The notes beneath the pieces are model-generated. The model was not told the DNA's origin. It did no database searches and worked only from the letters and a program-made list of their open reading frames with translations. The position numbers were made by a program, and so were the translations under genes. 64,000 nt of DNA from Sinorhizobium sp. A49 (GTDB lineage Bacteria > Pseudomonadota > Alphaproteobacteria > Rhizobiales > Rhizobiaceae): positions 243,068-307,067 of the forward strand of contig NZ_MUNW01000049.1 of NCBI RefSeq assembly GCF_002002725.1. Direction: 5' to 3'. Below, piece by piece: positions 9,740 through 18,373 of the stretch (the stretch's first letter is position 1; every line of letters begins with the position of its first letter).

Positions 9740-11284
9740 TCAGGCTTCCGGCGAATAGCCGAAGACCACGGCCGGGTTTTCCGCGGTCTCCACCCAGACG
9801 CTCTTGGTCTGGGTATAGGCAAGCAGCGCGTCGCGGCCGCTGGAGCGGCCATAACCGGAGCGGCCGAAGCCGCCGAAGGGTGACATGACGCTGATCGTTT
9901 TGTAGCCATTGATCCAGAACGTACCGGCGCGCACGCGCGCGGCCATGCGGTGGGCGCGGCCGACATCCCTGGTCCAGACGGCGCCGGCAAGGCCGTAGGG
10001 GTTATCGTTGGCAAGCGCCACCGCCTCGTCCTCGTCGTCAAACACGGTGACGCCGACGACCGGGCCGAAGACTTCCTCGCGCGCAATCGTCATGTCGGGC
10101 TTGACGTTGTCGAGGATGGTCGGGGCGAAGAAGAAGCCGCCGGAAGCGGAAAGCGCTTCCGGCTTGGCACCGCCGGTTGCAAGCGTCGCGCCTTCGGCCA
10201 CGCCCTGGCGCACCATTTCGTCGATCTTCGCCCATTGACGGGCATTGTTGATCGGGCCGATCTGGGTGGCGTCGAGATAGGGATCGCCGACCGGAATGCG
10301 CTCGGCGGCGCGAGCGTAACGCTCGACGAATTGCTGGTGCACCGAGCGGTGGATCAAGAGACGAGAACCGGCAACGCAGCTCTGGCCGGCGCCGGAGAAG
10401 ATCGCCGATTGCGCGCCGACGATGGCGCGGTCGAGATCCGCATCGGCAAAGACGATGTTGCCCGACTTGCCACCGAGTTCGAGAATGCAAGGCACGACGT
10501 TTTTCGCAGCGGCTGCCGCAATAGCAGAGCCGGCCTGAGCTGAGCCGACGAAGACGACGAGCGCCGTCTTCTTGTGGGCGACCATGGCGGCCCCCGCGGT
10601 CAGGCCGGCGCCGGCGATGACATTGACGAGACCGCGCGGTGCGCCGCCCGCTTCGCAAAGGGCGCCGAGCACCAGGGTGCTGAGCGGCGTCAGCTCCGAC
10701 GGCTTGATGACGACGCCGTTGCCGGCGCAGATGGCCGGGGCGATCTGCCAGCCGCCGGTAAAGAGCGGCGCATTCCAGGGCGTGATCTGGGCGACGACGC
10801 CGACCGGCTCGTGCCTGACATAATTCAGGTGCGACGTCGGCACCGGAATGACTTCGCCGTGCAGCTTGTCGCACCAGCCGGCGTAATATTCGAACATCTC
10901 GGCGACCCGCAGCGCTTCGCCGCGGATATCGCGGATCGGCCGGCCGGCGGAGCGGCTCTCCAGTTCGGCCAATTCGGGTGCGCGCTCACGGATCTTGCGG
11001 GCGATTTCGTTCATCACCCGGCCGCGCGCCGATGCCGTCATGGCGATCCATTCGCGTTGGGCGCGGGCGGCTGCCTCCATTGCCGCATCGATGACGTCGT
11101 TGCCGGCATCCTTGAACGTGGCGAAAACTTCGCCAGTCGCCGGGTCGGTCAGGTCTTGCTCAGCGCCCGAGCCTGCCATCAGCGCGCCGTCGACATAGCT
11201 GCCGATCTCGCTGCCGGGCAGGAAACCATGGAAGAGTTCGCGGATGCGCTCGGCCTTTCCGGCGGGCATGGTCATGTCGTTCAT
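9740..11284 (-). CDS. NAD(P)-dependent aldehyde dehydrogenase
   Basis: A soluble ALDH-superfamily enzyme of 514 residues oxidising an aldehyde to its acid. Family landmarks are present: the oxyanion asparagine in 'PWNAP' (N171), cofactor lysine in 'IKPSE' (K194), general base in 'LELGGKS' (E269) and nucleophile in 'GQSCVAG' (C303). It resembles the betaine-aldehyde/hydroxymuconic-semialdehyde group, but the substrate is not assigned. It is the second gene of an operon, 15 bp after the hydroxyisobutyrate-dehydrogenase-like gene. The pair suggests sequential oxidation of a hydroxy-acid or alcohol-derived semialdehyde. Confidence 0.88.
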   Translation of the reverse strand: MNDMTMPAGKAERIRELFHGFLPGSEIGSYVDGALMAGSGAEQDLTDPATGEVFATFKDAGNDVIDAAMEAAARAQREWIAMTASARGRVMNEIARKIRERAPELAELESRSAGRPIRDIRGEALRVAEMFEYYAGWCDKLHGEVIPVPTSHLNYVRHEPVGVVAQITPWNAPLFTGGWQIAPAICAGNGVVIKPSELTPLSTLVLGALCEAGGAPRGLVNVIAGAGLTAGAAMVAHKKTALVVFVGSAQAGSAIAAAAAKNVVPCILELGGKSGNIVFADADLDRAIVGAQSAIFSGAGQSCVAGSRLLIHRSVHQQFVERYARAAERIPVGDPYLDATQIGPINNARQWAKIDEMVRQGVAEGATLATGGAKPEALSASGGFFFAPTILDNVKPDMTIAREEVFGPVVGVTVFDDEDEAVALANDNPYGLAGAVWTRDVGRAHRMAARVRAGTFWINGYKTISVMSPFGGFGRSGYGRSSGRDALLAYTQTKSVWVETAENPAVVFGYSPEA

Positions 11285-11299
11285 CGTCTTCCCCTTGTC

Positions 11300-12187
11300 T
11301 TATCGGTTGTCGTTGGCCGCGGCGCGAAATGCGCCCATGCGGGTGAAGTCATCGGCATTGTCGAGCGGGCTTTCGGCCCAGAGCCGGGCGACTGTTGCCG
11401 AAAGCGGCAGTGCGGCACCGGTGCGGGCTGCCAGCTCGCTTGCAAGCCTGACATCCTTGCGCATCAGGCCCATGGTGAAGCCGCTGTCGAAGCGGTCGTT
11501 CATCACCCATGTCGGAAAATGCACGTCGCTGATCATCGATTTGCCCGAGGCAGCGTTCAGCACCTTCAGCGCCTGTTCGGGCTCGAGCCCGGCCGAAAGC
11601 GCGAGCTTCAGGCCTTCGCCCGTCGTCACCATATGAGCGGCTGCCAGCAGGTTGTTGACGAGTTTGGCGACGTTGCCGGCACCGCTAGGGCCTACGTGCA
11701 GGGCCTTGGCCGCCATCGCGTCGATCACCATCTTGGCGCGGGTAACATCGGCGTCGCTGCCGCCGATCATCATCGTCAGCGAACCGCTCGCCGCGCCAGC
11801 CGGACCGCCGGACACCGGCGCATCGAGGAAGCCGTGGCCAAGCGCATTGAGGCCTGCAGCAAGGTCACGCGAGACGTCGGGTTCCGACGTTGACGTGTCG
11901 ATGATGACGACACGATCCCCGGCCGCCTTGAGTGCGTCGAGATTGGCTTCGACGACGGCTGCGACGTCCTTGGCCGTCGGCAGCGAGAAAACGATGAAGT
12001 CGATCCTAGCGAAGACATCGGCGAGCGTTTCGCAAGGCGACACACCGCCTTCGGCCGCGAGTTTCCGCCTGTCATCCGAAAGGTCGAAACCTTTGACGGC
12101 AAAACCGTTGCTTGCGAGCGTGGTCGCCATGCCGAGCCCCATGGCTCCAAGGCCGACCACGCCTACCCTTGTCTCTTTCGTCGTCAT
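11300..12187 (-). CDS. 3-hydroxyisobutyrate dehydrogenase family oxidoreductase
   Basis: A 295-residue beta-hydroxyacid dehydrogenase. The N-terminal Rossmann motif is 'VGVVGLGAMGLGMA'. The family substrate loop 'DAPVSGGPAGAASGSL' and the catalytic-lysine helix 'GAGNVAKLVNNLL' are intact. Members include MmsB, tartronate-semialdehyde reductase (GarR) and L-threonate dehydrogenase (LtnD); the 'GLGAMGLGMA' start is often seen in the LtnD branch, but substrate is open. I chose the ATG at 12187 because GAGGGTG lies 9 nt upstream; a GTG four codons earlier at 12199 is directly abutted by that same GAGG. It is the first gene of the operon with the aldehyde dehydrogenase. Confidence 0.85.
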   Translation of the reverse strand: MTTKETRVGVVGLGAMGLGMATTLASNGFAVKGFDLSDDRRKLAAEGGVSPCETLADVFARIDFIVFSLPTAKDVAAVVEANLDALKAAGDRVVIIDTSTSEPDVSRDLAAGLNALGHGFLDAPVSGGPAGAASGSLTMMIGGSDADVTRAKMVIDAMAAKALHVGPSGAGNVAKLVNNLLAAAHMVTTGEGLKLALSAGLEPEQALKVLNAASGKSMISDVHFPTWVMNDRFDSGFTMGLMRKDVRLASELAARTGAALPLSATVARLWAESPLDNADDFTRMGAFRAAANDNR

Positions 12188-12342
12188 ATCCGGTGTCACC
12201 CTCGGTATTTGTTATGGTGCCGAGAGGGTCGCACGGGGTCGTTGGGGCGGGTAGACGGCGGCGCCGGTACACTGCGTTGCTGGCGCCGCAACGTCGGTTT
12301 GTGAAGGTAGGTCGCCCATCGTTCGAGGCTCGCCCTCGAGCG

Positions 12343-13332
12343 TCACACGGTCACGACGATCTTGCCGAACTGCTCGTTCGCCTCGAGATAACGATGCGCC
12401 TCGACGATCTGCTCGAAGGGAAAGACCCGGGCGATGGCTGGCTTTAGCGCACCCGATTCCAGGCCGCCGATGATGAAGGTCTTGGCGGCTTCCAGTCGCT
12501 CGGGATCGCCGAGGATTTCGTGCACGAGATAACCGCGCAGCGTCAGCGCCTTGCCGAGCACGGTGAAGAGTGGAAAGGGCGTCGGCTCGGGGCTGAGGCC
12601 GCCGTATTCGATCAGAATGCCGCCATGCGACATAGCCGCCGTCAGCGGCTCAAAGATCGGCCCGCCGATCGGGTCGAGTACCACGCGGACACCTTTCGGT
12701 CCCACAATCTCCTTCAGTCGGGCTTCCAGGTCTTCTTCCGCCGACGCGATTACATGAACTGCGCCGAAGTCGAGCAGCGCCTGTCTCTTGGCTGAGGTCC
12801 GCGTGACGGCGATCGCGGTTGCGCCAACCAAGTTGGCGATCTGGATGGCGGCCAGTCCGACACTGCTCGAGGCGGCGGTGATCACGACCATATCTTGCCT
12901 GCCGAGCTTGGCGATGTCGATCAGCGCACCATAGGCCGTCAGATACTGCATCCAGAGGGCCGCGGCCTCGTCCCAATTGAGCGACGCTGGATGTTTTACG
13001 ACCTGCGCGGCAGGGACGGTGATGAGCTCGCCATAGGCGGGCCAGCGGATCATCGAAATCGGCGGAATGATGCTGACGGCGTCACCGGAAACGAAACCGT
13101 CGACGCCTTCGCCGACCGACTCCACCAGTCCAGCAGCCTCGAGGCCGAGACCAGAGGGCAGTGCGGGCGTCTCGATGTAGCGGCCCGCGCGCAGCAACGC
13201 TTCGGCGCGATTGAGGCCAAGCGCCTTGACGCGGATTCGGACCTCTCCGGCACCGGGCGCGGCAACCTCGTGATCCTCGATGCGCAGGACTTCGGGACCA
13301 CCATGCTCATGAAAACGAACAATGCGTGCCAT
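12343..13332 (-). CDS. Zinc-independent quinone oxidoreductase-like dehydrogenase (MDR superfamily)
   Basis: A 329-residue member of the medium-chain dehydrogenase/reductase superfamily. The GroES-like N-terminus reads 'MARIVRFHEHGGPEVLRIED', followed by the quinone-oxidoreductase signature around 'LNRAEALLRAGRY'. The cofactor loop is 'ITAASSSVGLAAIQIA' in place of the canonical AxGxxG, and the zinc ligands of alcohol dehydrogenases are absent. Likely NADPH-dependent reduction of quinones or enones. The start at 13332 has GGAG 10 nt upstream. It is divergent from a LysR gene 103 bp away, its probable regulator. Confidence 0.85.
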   Translation of the reverse strand: MARIVRFHEHGGPEVLRIEDHEVAAPGAGEVRIRVKALGLNRAEALLRAGRYIETPALPSGLGLEAAGLVESVGEGVDGFVSGDAVSIIPPISMIRWPAYGELITVPAAQVVKHPASLNWDEAAALWMQYLTAYGALIDIAKLGRQDMVVITAASSSVGLAAIQIANLVGATAIAVTRTSAKRQALLDFGAVHVIASAEEDLEARLKEIVGPKGVRVVLDPIGGPIFEPLTAAMSHGGILIEYGGLSPEPTPFPLFTVLGKALTLRGYLVHEILGDPERLEAAKTFIIGGLESGALKPAIARVFPFEQIVEAHRYLEANEQFGKIVVTV

Positions 13333-13435
13333 CAGCCGTAACTCCGTAATGATTGAACTGAATAAGCTATGCGCGACCGGTTGAATTCGATAAATGGTGG
13401 GGCGAGCAATGCAGTAGAAACCAGGAGTTTCGAAT

Positions 13436-14335
13436 ATGGATCGGCTCACCAGCATGGCGGTGTTCGTCAAAGCGGTGGATCTCGGCTCGTTTGCTGCCGC
13501 TTCGGAGGCGCTCCACCTCTCCGGGCCGATGGTCGGCAAGCATGTCCGGTTTCTGGAGGAACGGCTCGGGGTGCGGCTGATCAACCGCACCACGCGGCGG
13601 CAGAGCCTGACCGAATTTGGCCGGGCCTACTATGACCGCTGCCGCGTTATCCTTTCAGAAGCGGAAGCCGCCGACGCGCTTGCGGCCGATCAGCTCTCCG
13701 AGCCACGCGGGCGGTTGCGCGTTACCATGCCGGCGCTGCTCGGGCGCCGATGTGTTGCACCGATCCTCATGGCGTTCGCCCGAAAACATCCAAGGCTCGA
13801 ACTTGAACTCTCTTTCGGTGATCGCATCATCGATCTCGCAGAAGACGGCTATGACCTTGCCATCCGTACCGGCGCCCTGGAGGACAGGTCGGGCCTTGTC
13901 GCCCGCCGTCTCGCCAGTCACAGCATGGTCGTTTGCGCATCGCCGTCCTACATCGAGCACCATGGCGTCCCAAGACAGATCGACGATCTGGGTGGCCATC
14001 AGGCGGTGACATACCATCGGCCGGGATGGGTGCATCCCTGGTTGTTTCCGCGTGATGGGCAGCCGGCATTGGAGGTGACGCCGGCCAACCGGCTGCGGTT
14101 CGACGATCTCGAAGCGATTGCAGATGCGGCGACCGCCGGGATGGGGCTGGCCTGGCTGCCGTCATGGCTTGTTCGCCATCGCATCACCGGCGGCGCGCTT
14201 GTCGAAGTCCTGCAGGACGAACCCGGGTACGTGTTCGACAACTACGCCCTGTGGCTGCGTACCCCGCATTTGCCTTTGAAGGTCCGCCTTGCCGTCGATG
14301 CGTTGGCAGTAGCCTTGCCGAAGGCGATGATCTGA
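13436..14335 (+). CDS. LysR-family transcriptional regulator
   Basis: 299 residues. The N-terminal winged helix-turn-helix 'MDRLTSMAVFVKAVDLGSFA' through 'FLEERLGVRLINRTTRR' is the standard LysR DNA-binding domain, followed by an effector domain with 'GRLRVTMPALLGRRCVAPIL'. AGGAG precedes the ATG by 7 nt. It faces the divergent quinone oxidoreductase gene, which it probably regulates. The subfamily is the one commonly paired with oxidoreductases (DsdC/PgrR-like), where the ligand is usually unknown. Confidence 0.9.
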   Translation: MDRLTSMAVFVKAVDLGSFAAASEALHLSGPMVGKHVRFLEERLGVRLINRTTRRQSLTEFGRAYYDRCRVILSEAEAADALAADQLSEPRGRLRVTMPALLGRRCVAPILMAFARKHPRLELELSFGDRIIDLAEDGYDLAIRTGALEDRSGLVARRLASHSMVVCASPSYIEHHGVPRQIDDLGGHQAVTYHRPGWVHPWLFPRDGQPALEVTPANRLRFDDLEAIADAATAGMGLAWLPSWLVRHRITGGALVEVLQDEPGYVFDNYALWLRTPHLPLKVRLAVDALAVALPKAMI

Positions 14336-14398
14336 ACGGGGCTGCTTCGGTACGTCACCGTTGTGACAGACTTCACCGGAAGGCGGGCTTTCTAGGCT

Positions 14399-15316
14399 TC
14401 AAACCCGGAAGGACTGCATTTCCAGCGCCAGGTGCTGGCCGAGCTTTTCCACAGAGAGCGGCAGGCGCCGATGGGCGCGCACCATCAGATGGGCGCTCGC
14501 CTCCCGCAGCAGCGGATCTTCGAGGTCGACCGCCTGCATGGCGCCACGGTCGATTTCGCCGGAGACGGCGGCGCGTGGCAGGAAGGTGACGCCGAGACCG
14601 GAGGCGACGAAGCGGCGCAGCACCTCGATCGAGTGTGTTTCGAGCAAGGGCGCCAGCGCCATGCCGGCATCGGCGGCTACGCGGGCGACGATCTGGGTGA
14701 CGCCATTGCCCTTGCCGAGCAGGGCACAGGGCGACGTCAGACAGTCTGCCAGCTTCAGCTGGGTGCGGCTGGAGAGGGCGTGGCCATTCGGCACGATGAC
14801 GCAGAGCGGCTGACGGGCGATTGCCAGCGCCCGGATGCGCGGATCGGTCAGCGGTGTATAGGCGATACCGATATCCGCGTCGCTGTTGGCGATGGCATCG
14901 ACCACATCCTCGGTGCTGCCGAGTTCAACGATATAGCGGACATAGGAGTGTGCCTTCGAGAACGACGACAGCCCGTGTTCGACCAGATCGGCCATGAAAC
15001 CTTCGCCGCAGCGAATGCGGATGCGGGTCTGCTGCACGCCGCGGATCTGGTCGAGTTGCTCGGCAAGCAGCCCGTTGTCCTCAAGAACCCGCTTGCCATG
15101 TTCGAGAACGAGGTCGCCGGCATCGGTCAAAACGGTGCCGCGCGCGGTGCGCTCGAATAGGGCAAGGCCGATTTCGCGCTCGGTGTCGGCAATCTGGCGG
15201 CTGACCACAGACGGCGCCAGCCCCATATGTTCGGCAGCACCCCGGATCGAGCCGATGCGGGCGACCGCCATAAAGATTTTCAGCGCTTTCGCGTCGAGTA
15301 CGTCCATGGCGGTCAT
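14399..15316 (-). CDS. LysR-family transcriptional regulator of the amidohydrolase operon
   Basis: 305 residues with an N-terminal LysR helix-turn-helix ('LKIFMAVARIGSIRGAAEHM', 'SVVSRQIADTEREIGLALFE') and a substrate-binding-like effector domain. It reads in the same direction as the M20 amidohydrolase and starts only 24 bp after its stop, so it is probably the last gene of that operon and autoregulates it. Neither the ATG at 15316 nor the internal ATG at 15307 has a clear ribosome binding site, which suggests translational coupling. Confidence 0.88.
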   Translation of the reverse strand: MTAMDVLDAKALKIFMAVARIGSIRGAAEHMGLAPSVVSRQIADTEREIGLALFERTARGTVLTDAGDLVLEHGKRVLEDNGLLAEQLDQIRGVQQTRIRIRCGEGFMADLVEHGLSSFSKAHSYVRYIVELGSTEDVVDAIANSDADIGIAYTPLTDPRIRALAIARQPLCVIVPNGHALSSRTQLKLADCLTSPCALLGKGNGVTQIVARVAADAGMALAPLLETHSIEVLRRFVASGLGVTFLPRAAVSGEIDRGAMQAVDLEDPLLREASAHLMVRAHRRLPLSVEKLGQHLALEMQSFRV

Positions 15317-15340
15317 GGATGCGACGGAAACCGTTGGAGG

Positions 15341-16507
15341 TCAACGACCAAGAGACGTCGCGATCAATCGTGTCCAGAGGTTAACGCCCGCTGGGATAAT
15401 CGCATCGTTGAAATCGAAGTGCGGCGAATGCAGGCCGGGGTTGGAACCGTCGCGGCGTGCGCCCAGCCAGAGGTAGCAGCCGGGGCGCTCCTCGAGCATG
15501 AAGGCGAAGTCTTCCGCGGCCATGCTGGGGGCGGCATCGATCACCGAGAGGGCGCCGTTCTGCGCTGCAACCGAACGCACGAAAGCGGCCGACGCCGCAT
15601 CGTTGATCGTGGCGGGATATCGCCGTTGATAGTCGAGATCGGCCGAGCAGCCGAGGCCTTCGGCGACGGCGACGACCAGCGTTCGCATGCGATTTTCGAG
15701 GATTTCGCCGACGTCCTTCGCGAACCAGCGCGTGGTGCCGCGAATGACGGCCTCCTGCGGGATGACGTTCCAGGCGTCACCGCCATGGATCTGGGTCACC
15801 GAGACAACGGCGGCATCGAGCGGCGAGACGTTGCGGCTGGCGATCGTCTGCAGCGCTGTCACGATCTGGGCTGCGGCCACCAACGGGTCGGCGCCCTCAT
15901 GTGGCATCGCGCCGTGGGCGCCCCTGCCGGTGACACGGATTTCGAAGACGCCGAAGGCGGCCATCATCGCGTCGTCGCGGGCAACGCAGGTGCCGACATC
16001 GAGTGCCGGCCAATTGTGCGCCGCATAGACGGCGTCGGCCGGAAAGTCGCGGAAGAGGCCGTCCGCGACCATGGCGCGGGCTCCACCTTCTGCTTCTTCG
16101 GCCGGCTGGAAGATGAAATGAACGGTGCCGTCGAATTCCATTTCCGAGGTCTGGCGTGCCGCTGCGAGCAGCATCGAGACGTGGCCGTCATGGCCGCAGG
16201 CATGCATCTTGCCTGACGTTTTCGACGCATAGGCAACGCCGCTTGCCTCGACGATCGGCAGCGCGTCCATGTCGGCGCGGATGGCGATGGTGCGAGATGA
16301 CGTGCCGCGCGACAGCGTGCCGACGAGACCGGTGCCGCCGTAGCCGCCTTTGACGGCGACGCCCCATTCGGCAAGCTTGGCGGCGATGAAGGCGGAGGTT
16401 TCCCGTTCCTCAAAGGCGAGTTCCGGGTGGGCATGCAGGTGATGGCGCCAGGCGATCGTTTCCGCGATACGGTCGGGGCTGATGTCGTGGCGGCTCATCT
16501 CGTTCAT
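15341..16507 (-). CDS. M20-family amidohydrolase (hippurate/N-acyl-amino-acid hydrolase type)
   Basis: A 388-residue dinuclear-zinc amidohydrolase. The M20D hallmarks are present: 'WRHHLHAHPELAFEE' at the N-terminus, 'RADMDALPI', 'KMHACGHDGHVSML' supplying metal ligands, 'IFQPAEEAEGGARAMVADG' with the catalytic glutamate, and a C-terminal 'PSMAAEDFAFML'. The family hydrolyses N-acyl amino acids, hippurate or indole-acetyl amino acids; the acyl group is unassigned. It has no signal peptide, so it acts in the cytosol. Two membrane proteins precede it in the operon and probably deliver or remove its substrate. An alternative start is the ATG at 16498, with AGGA 8 nt upstream. Confidence 0.88.
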   Translation of the reverse strand: MNEMSRHDISPDRIAETIAWRHHLHAHPELAFEERETSAFIAAKLAEWGVAVKGGYGGTGLVGTLSRGTSSRTIAIRADMDALPIVEASGVAYASKTSGKMHACGHDGHVSMLLAAARQTSEMEFDGTVHFIFQPAEEAEGGARAMVADGLFRDFPADAVYAAHNWPALDVGTCVARDDAMMAAFGVFEIRVTGRGAHGAMPHEGADPLVAAAQIVTALQTIASRNVSPLDAAVVSVTQIHGGDAWNVIPQEAVIRGTTRWFAKDVGEILENRMRTLVVAVAEGLGCSADLDYQRRYPATINDAASAAFVRSVAAQNGALSVIDAAPSMAAEDFAFMLEERPGCYLWLGARRDGSNPGLHSPHFDFNDAIIPAGVNLWTRLIATSLGR

Positions 16508-16527
16508 CCTGTCTCTTTGAAATCGGA

Positions 16528-16548
16528 CCCGGCCGCGAAGCGGCCGGG
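16528..16548 (-). other. Intercistronic hairpin
   Basis: A 9-bp perfect stem CCCGGCCGC/GCGGCCGGG with a 3-nt loop lies between the membrane-protein gene and the amidohydrolase gene. There is no T-run after it on the minus strand, so it is more likely an mRNA-stabilising or attenuating hairpin than a full terminator. Confidence 0.5.
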
Positions 16549-16560
16549 CCTTGTTCTATC

Positions 16561-17076
16561 CTACTGGCCGAGCCTGAGGAACAGATCGGCGACGACGACG
16601 GAACCCATATAGGTTCCGACCATCACGCAGATCGCGACGATGACGATCTTCCAGCCGGAGCGTCGGGCGATCGCAAACTCGCTGGCGGTCAGCGCAAGGC
16701 CGCCATAGGCAAGTGCCGGGGTGGCGAGCGCCAGGAAGTTCAGGTGTTCGACCTGTTCGCTGACCCAGGCAGCACCAGGGACGCCGGGAATGGTGATCAG
16801 GATAGCGATCAGCGAGACCCAGGCGACGCTTGGCAGGTAGAAGGGCACGAAGCGCGCAAAGCCGAGGCCGATGATGCAGGCGACATAGAGAACTAACATG
16901 CCGGGCAGGGCGACAAGCGGCGATGTGCCGGTGCCGACCCAGTTGGCGATGAGGCCAATGGCGCAGGCGATCAGCAGCAGTCCGGAGTGCTTGACGACAT
17001 CGATCTTGCGCTCGTCTTCAGCGTTGAGCGGCAGGTCGTCGGCAAGATTGGCGGTGGTATTCGTTTGATTGGCCAT
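16561..17076 (-). CDS. Small integral membrane protein, partner of DUF3100-like protein
   Basis: 171 residues with about five hydrophobic segments (near residues 30-46, 53-75, 81-100, 112-132 and 142-165) and a polar N-terminus MANQTNTTANLADDLPLN. I do not recognise a named family. It starts 18 bp after the stop of the DUF3100-like gene and precedes the M20 hydrolase, so the two membrane proteins are probably made together and may form one transporter. The start at 17076 gives a sensible N-terminus after GGAGACAGGAA; a longer frame would overlap the upstream gene. Confidence 0.7.
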   Translation of the reverse strand: MANQTNTTANLADDLPLNAEDERKIDVVKHSGLLLIACAIGLIANWVGTGTSPLVALPGMLVLYVACIIGLGFARFVPFYLPSVAWVSLIAILITIPGVPGAAWVSEQVEHLNFLALATPALAYGGLALTASEFAIARRSGWKIVIVAICVMVGTYMGSVVVADLFLRLGQ

Positions 17077-17093
17077 TGTTCCTGTCTCCCCGA

Positions 17094-17909
17094 TCAGGCT
17101 GTTTTGCGTTCGGACGGGCGGGCCTTGTTGTAAAGCCATTCCGTCAGCGGCAGGGCGACGAACATGCCGACATAAAGACCGGTCGCGTAGGTCAGGATGT
17201 TGCTGGCTGCTGCCAGCGCCAGGATGATGTCCTTCTGGTCTGGAACGACGGCGACGAGGCCGCCGGTGCAGGCCGCAAGCATCGAGCCGGAGCCGACGCC
17301 GCAGGACATGGCGAGCGCGCGCACATCAAAGATGCCGAGGCCGTGGACGAGCGGCGGCATGATGGCAAAGACGAAGGTGCCGATCAGCGTGCCGGTGGCA
17401 TAGACGCCCATGGCGCCAGCGCCTTCCGGCGAATTGAGACCGTATTTATCGGCGATCAGCGCCAGGTTCGGTTCACGGTCGATCGAGTAGGTGGCACCAA
17501 CGGCTTCGCGGCCCATCTTGAGCAGGAACACGGCGACCGGGAAGGCGACGAGGATGGTACCGAGGTTGCCCAGTTCCTGCAGCACGAGTGCCGGTCCGGC
17601 CTCGATGATCTTTGAGATCTGCGGGCCGACCGTTGTGCCGAACTTGGCGATGAAGGGCATGATCGCAACGGTGATCATGGCGCCGGACAGTCTGACCGCA
17701 TCCTTGGAAAGGAACTTGGCGCTCGCCTTGAAAATGGCGGGATTGAGCAGGATGCCGAGAGCGAAGGCGTAAAGGATCGGCAGGAAGATCACGGTGCCAA
17801 GGCCGATAGACAGGCGTTGAATGCCGATCAACTCGCAGACGATGACGATCGCAAGCACAAGGATGTGCAGATAGAGCCCGCCCGTGGCGGCTCCGGGTTT
17901 TCCGGTCAT
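17094..17909 (-). CDS. DUF3100-like integral membrane protein
   Basis: 271 residues with about eight hydrophobic segments. It begins MTGKPGAATGGLYLHILVLA and contains glycine-rich helices such as 'CGVGSGSMLAACTGG', which could line a permeation path. I recall this as the DUF3100 family of putative membrane proteins, often found near M20 amidohydrolases; the family name is from memory and not searched. GAGGAG precedes the ATG at 17909 by 6 nt. It is the first gene of a four-gene minus-strand operon (two membrane proteins, M20 hydrolase, LysR). An importer of N-acyl amino acids or an exporter of products is the simplest reading. Confidence 0.65.
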   Translation of the reverse strand: MTGKPGAATGGLYLHILVLAIVIVCELIGIQRLSIGLGTVIFLPILYAFALGILLNPAIFKASAKFLSKDAVRLSGAMITVAIMPFIAKFGTTVGPQISKIIEAGPALVLQELGNLGTILVAFPVAVFLLKMGREAVGATYSIDREPNLALIADKYGLNSPEGAGAMGVYATGTLIGTFVFAIMPPLVHGLGIFDVRALAMSCGVGSGSMLAACTGGLVAVVPDQKDIILALAAASNILTYATGLYVGMFVALPLTEWLYNKARPSERKTA

Positions 17910-18373
17910 GATGTTCTCCTCTGGTTGGGGGACCAGTTGTTGTTCTTTGCCCAGATTTCACACTATGGGCTGCGGACAAATTCCGGCTAGCCGGTCGGCG
18001 AGCAACGAAGTGTTGCAGTTCCAGCAACAGCCGCTGAGCTGAGGGCGGCCTTCAACAAAGCCGCTCGTCCCGTCTGTCATTTCATGGTTGCAGTCCTGCT
18101 TTGGCGCTGTGCGGATGCGAATCGGGGTTTCGCTTGCTCTCGCTTTTGCATGTGCCGCGGCCGTGGCCAAGGGCGTATTCGGCCAAGTCCGGACCAGAAC
18201 CCTGAAACCAACCGCTTTCCCCATCAATCGGGCCGATCGGCGCAACCAAATCCGCTCGTTTGCGGATTCAGGGCCAGAATTCGGAAAAACCCACCAAAAA
18301 TCGCTGAAAACCCCCATTGAAATCGATTACATTTTCTGGCTTGATGGTCCTCGCAAGATTTTGGGAGGATCTT
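17910..18373. other. Divergent control region between DUF3100 operon and sugar ABC operon
   Basis: 464 bp with no convincing gene; the short open frames at 17958-18317 (-) and 18084-18320 (+) show no domain or coding character. It must hold promoters for both divergent operons. The one clear element is the LacI-type palindrome at 18318-18331. A GGGAGGA ribosome binding site (18363-18369) serves the binding-protein gene. Confidence 0.6.
18318..18331. promoter_or_regulatory. Candidate LacI-family operator
   Basis: TGAAATCGATTACA is a 14-bp palindrome with one mismatched pair (reverse complement TGTAATCGATTTCA) and the central CG typical of LacI/GalR sites. It lies 43 bp upstream of the binding-protein start. 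A LacI-type regulator is encoded in the same operon at 22915-23937, so autoregulation through this site is likely. Confidence 0.5.

Noticed and set aside
13333..13435. LysR binding site between quinone oxidoreductase and LysR genes
   Set aside because: Only a loose T-N11-A match around GAATTC was seen; too degenerate to report as a site.
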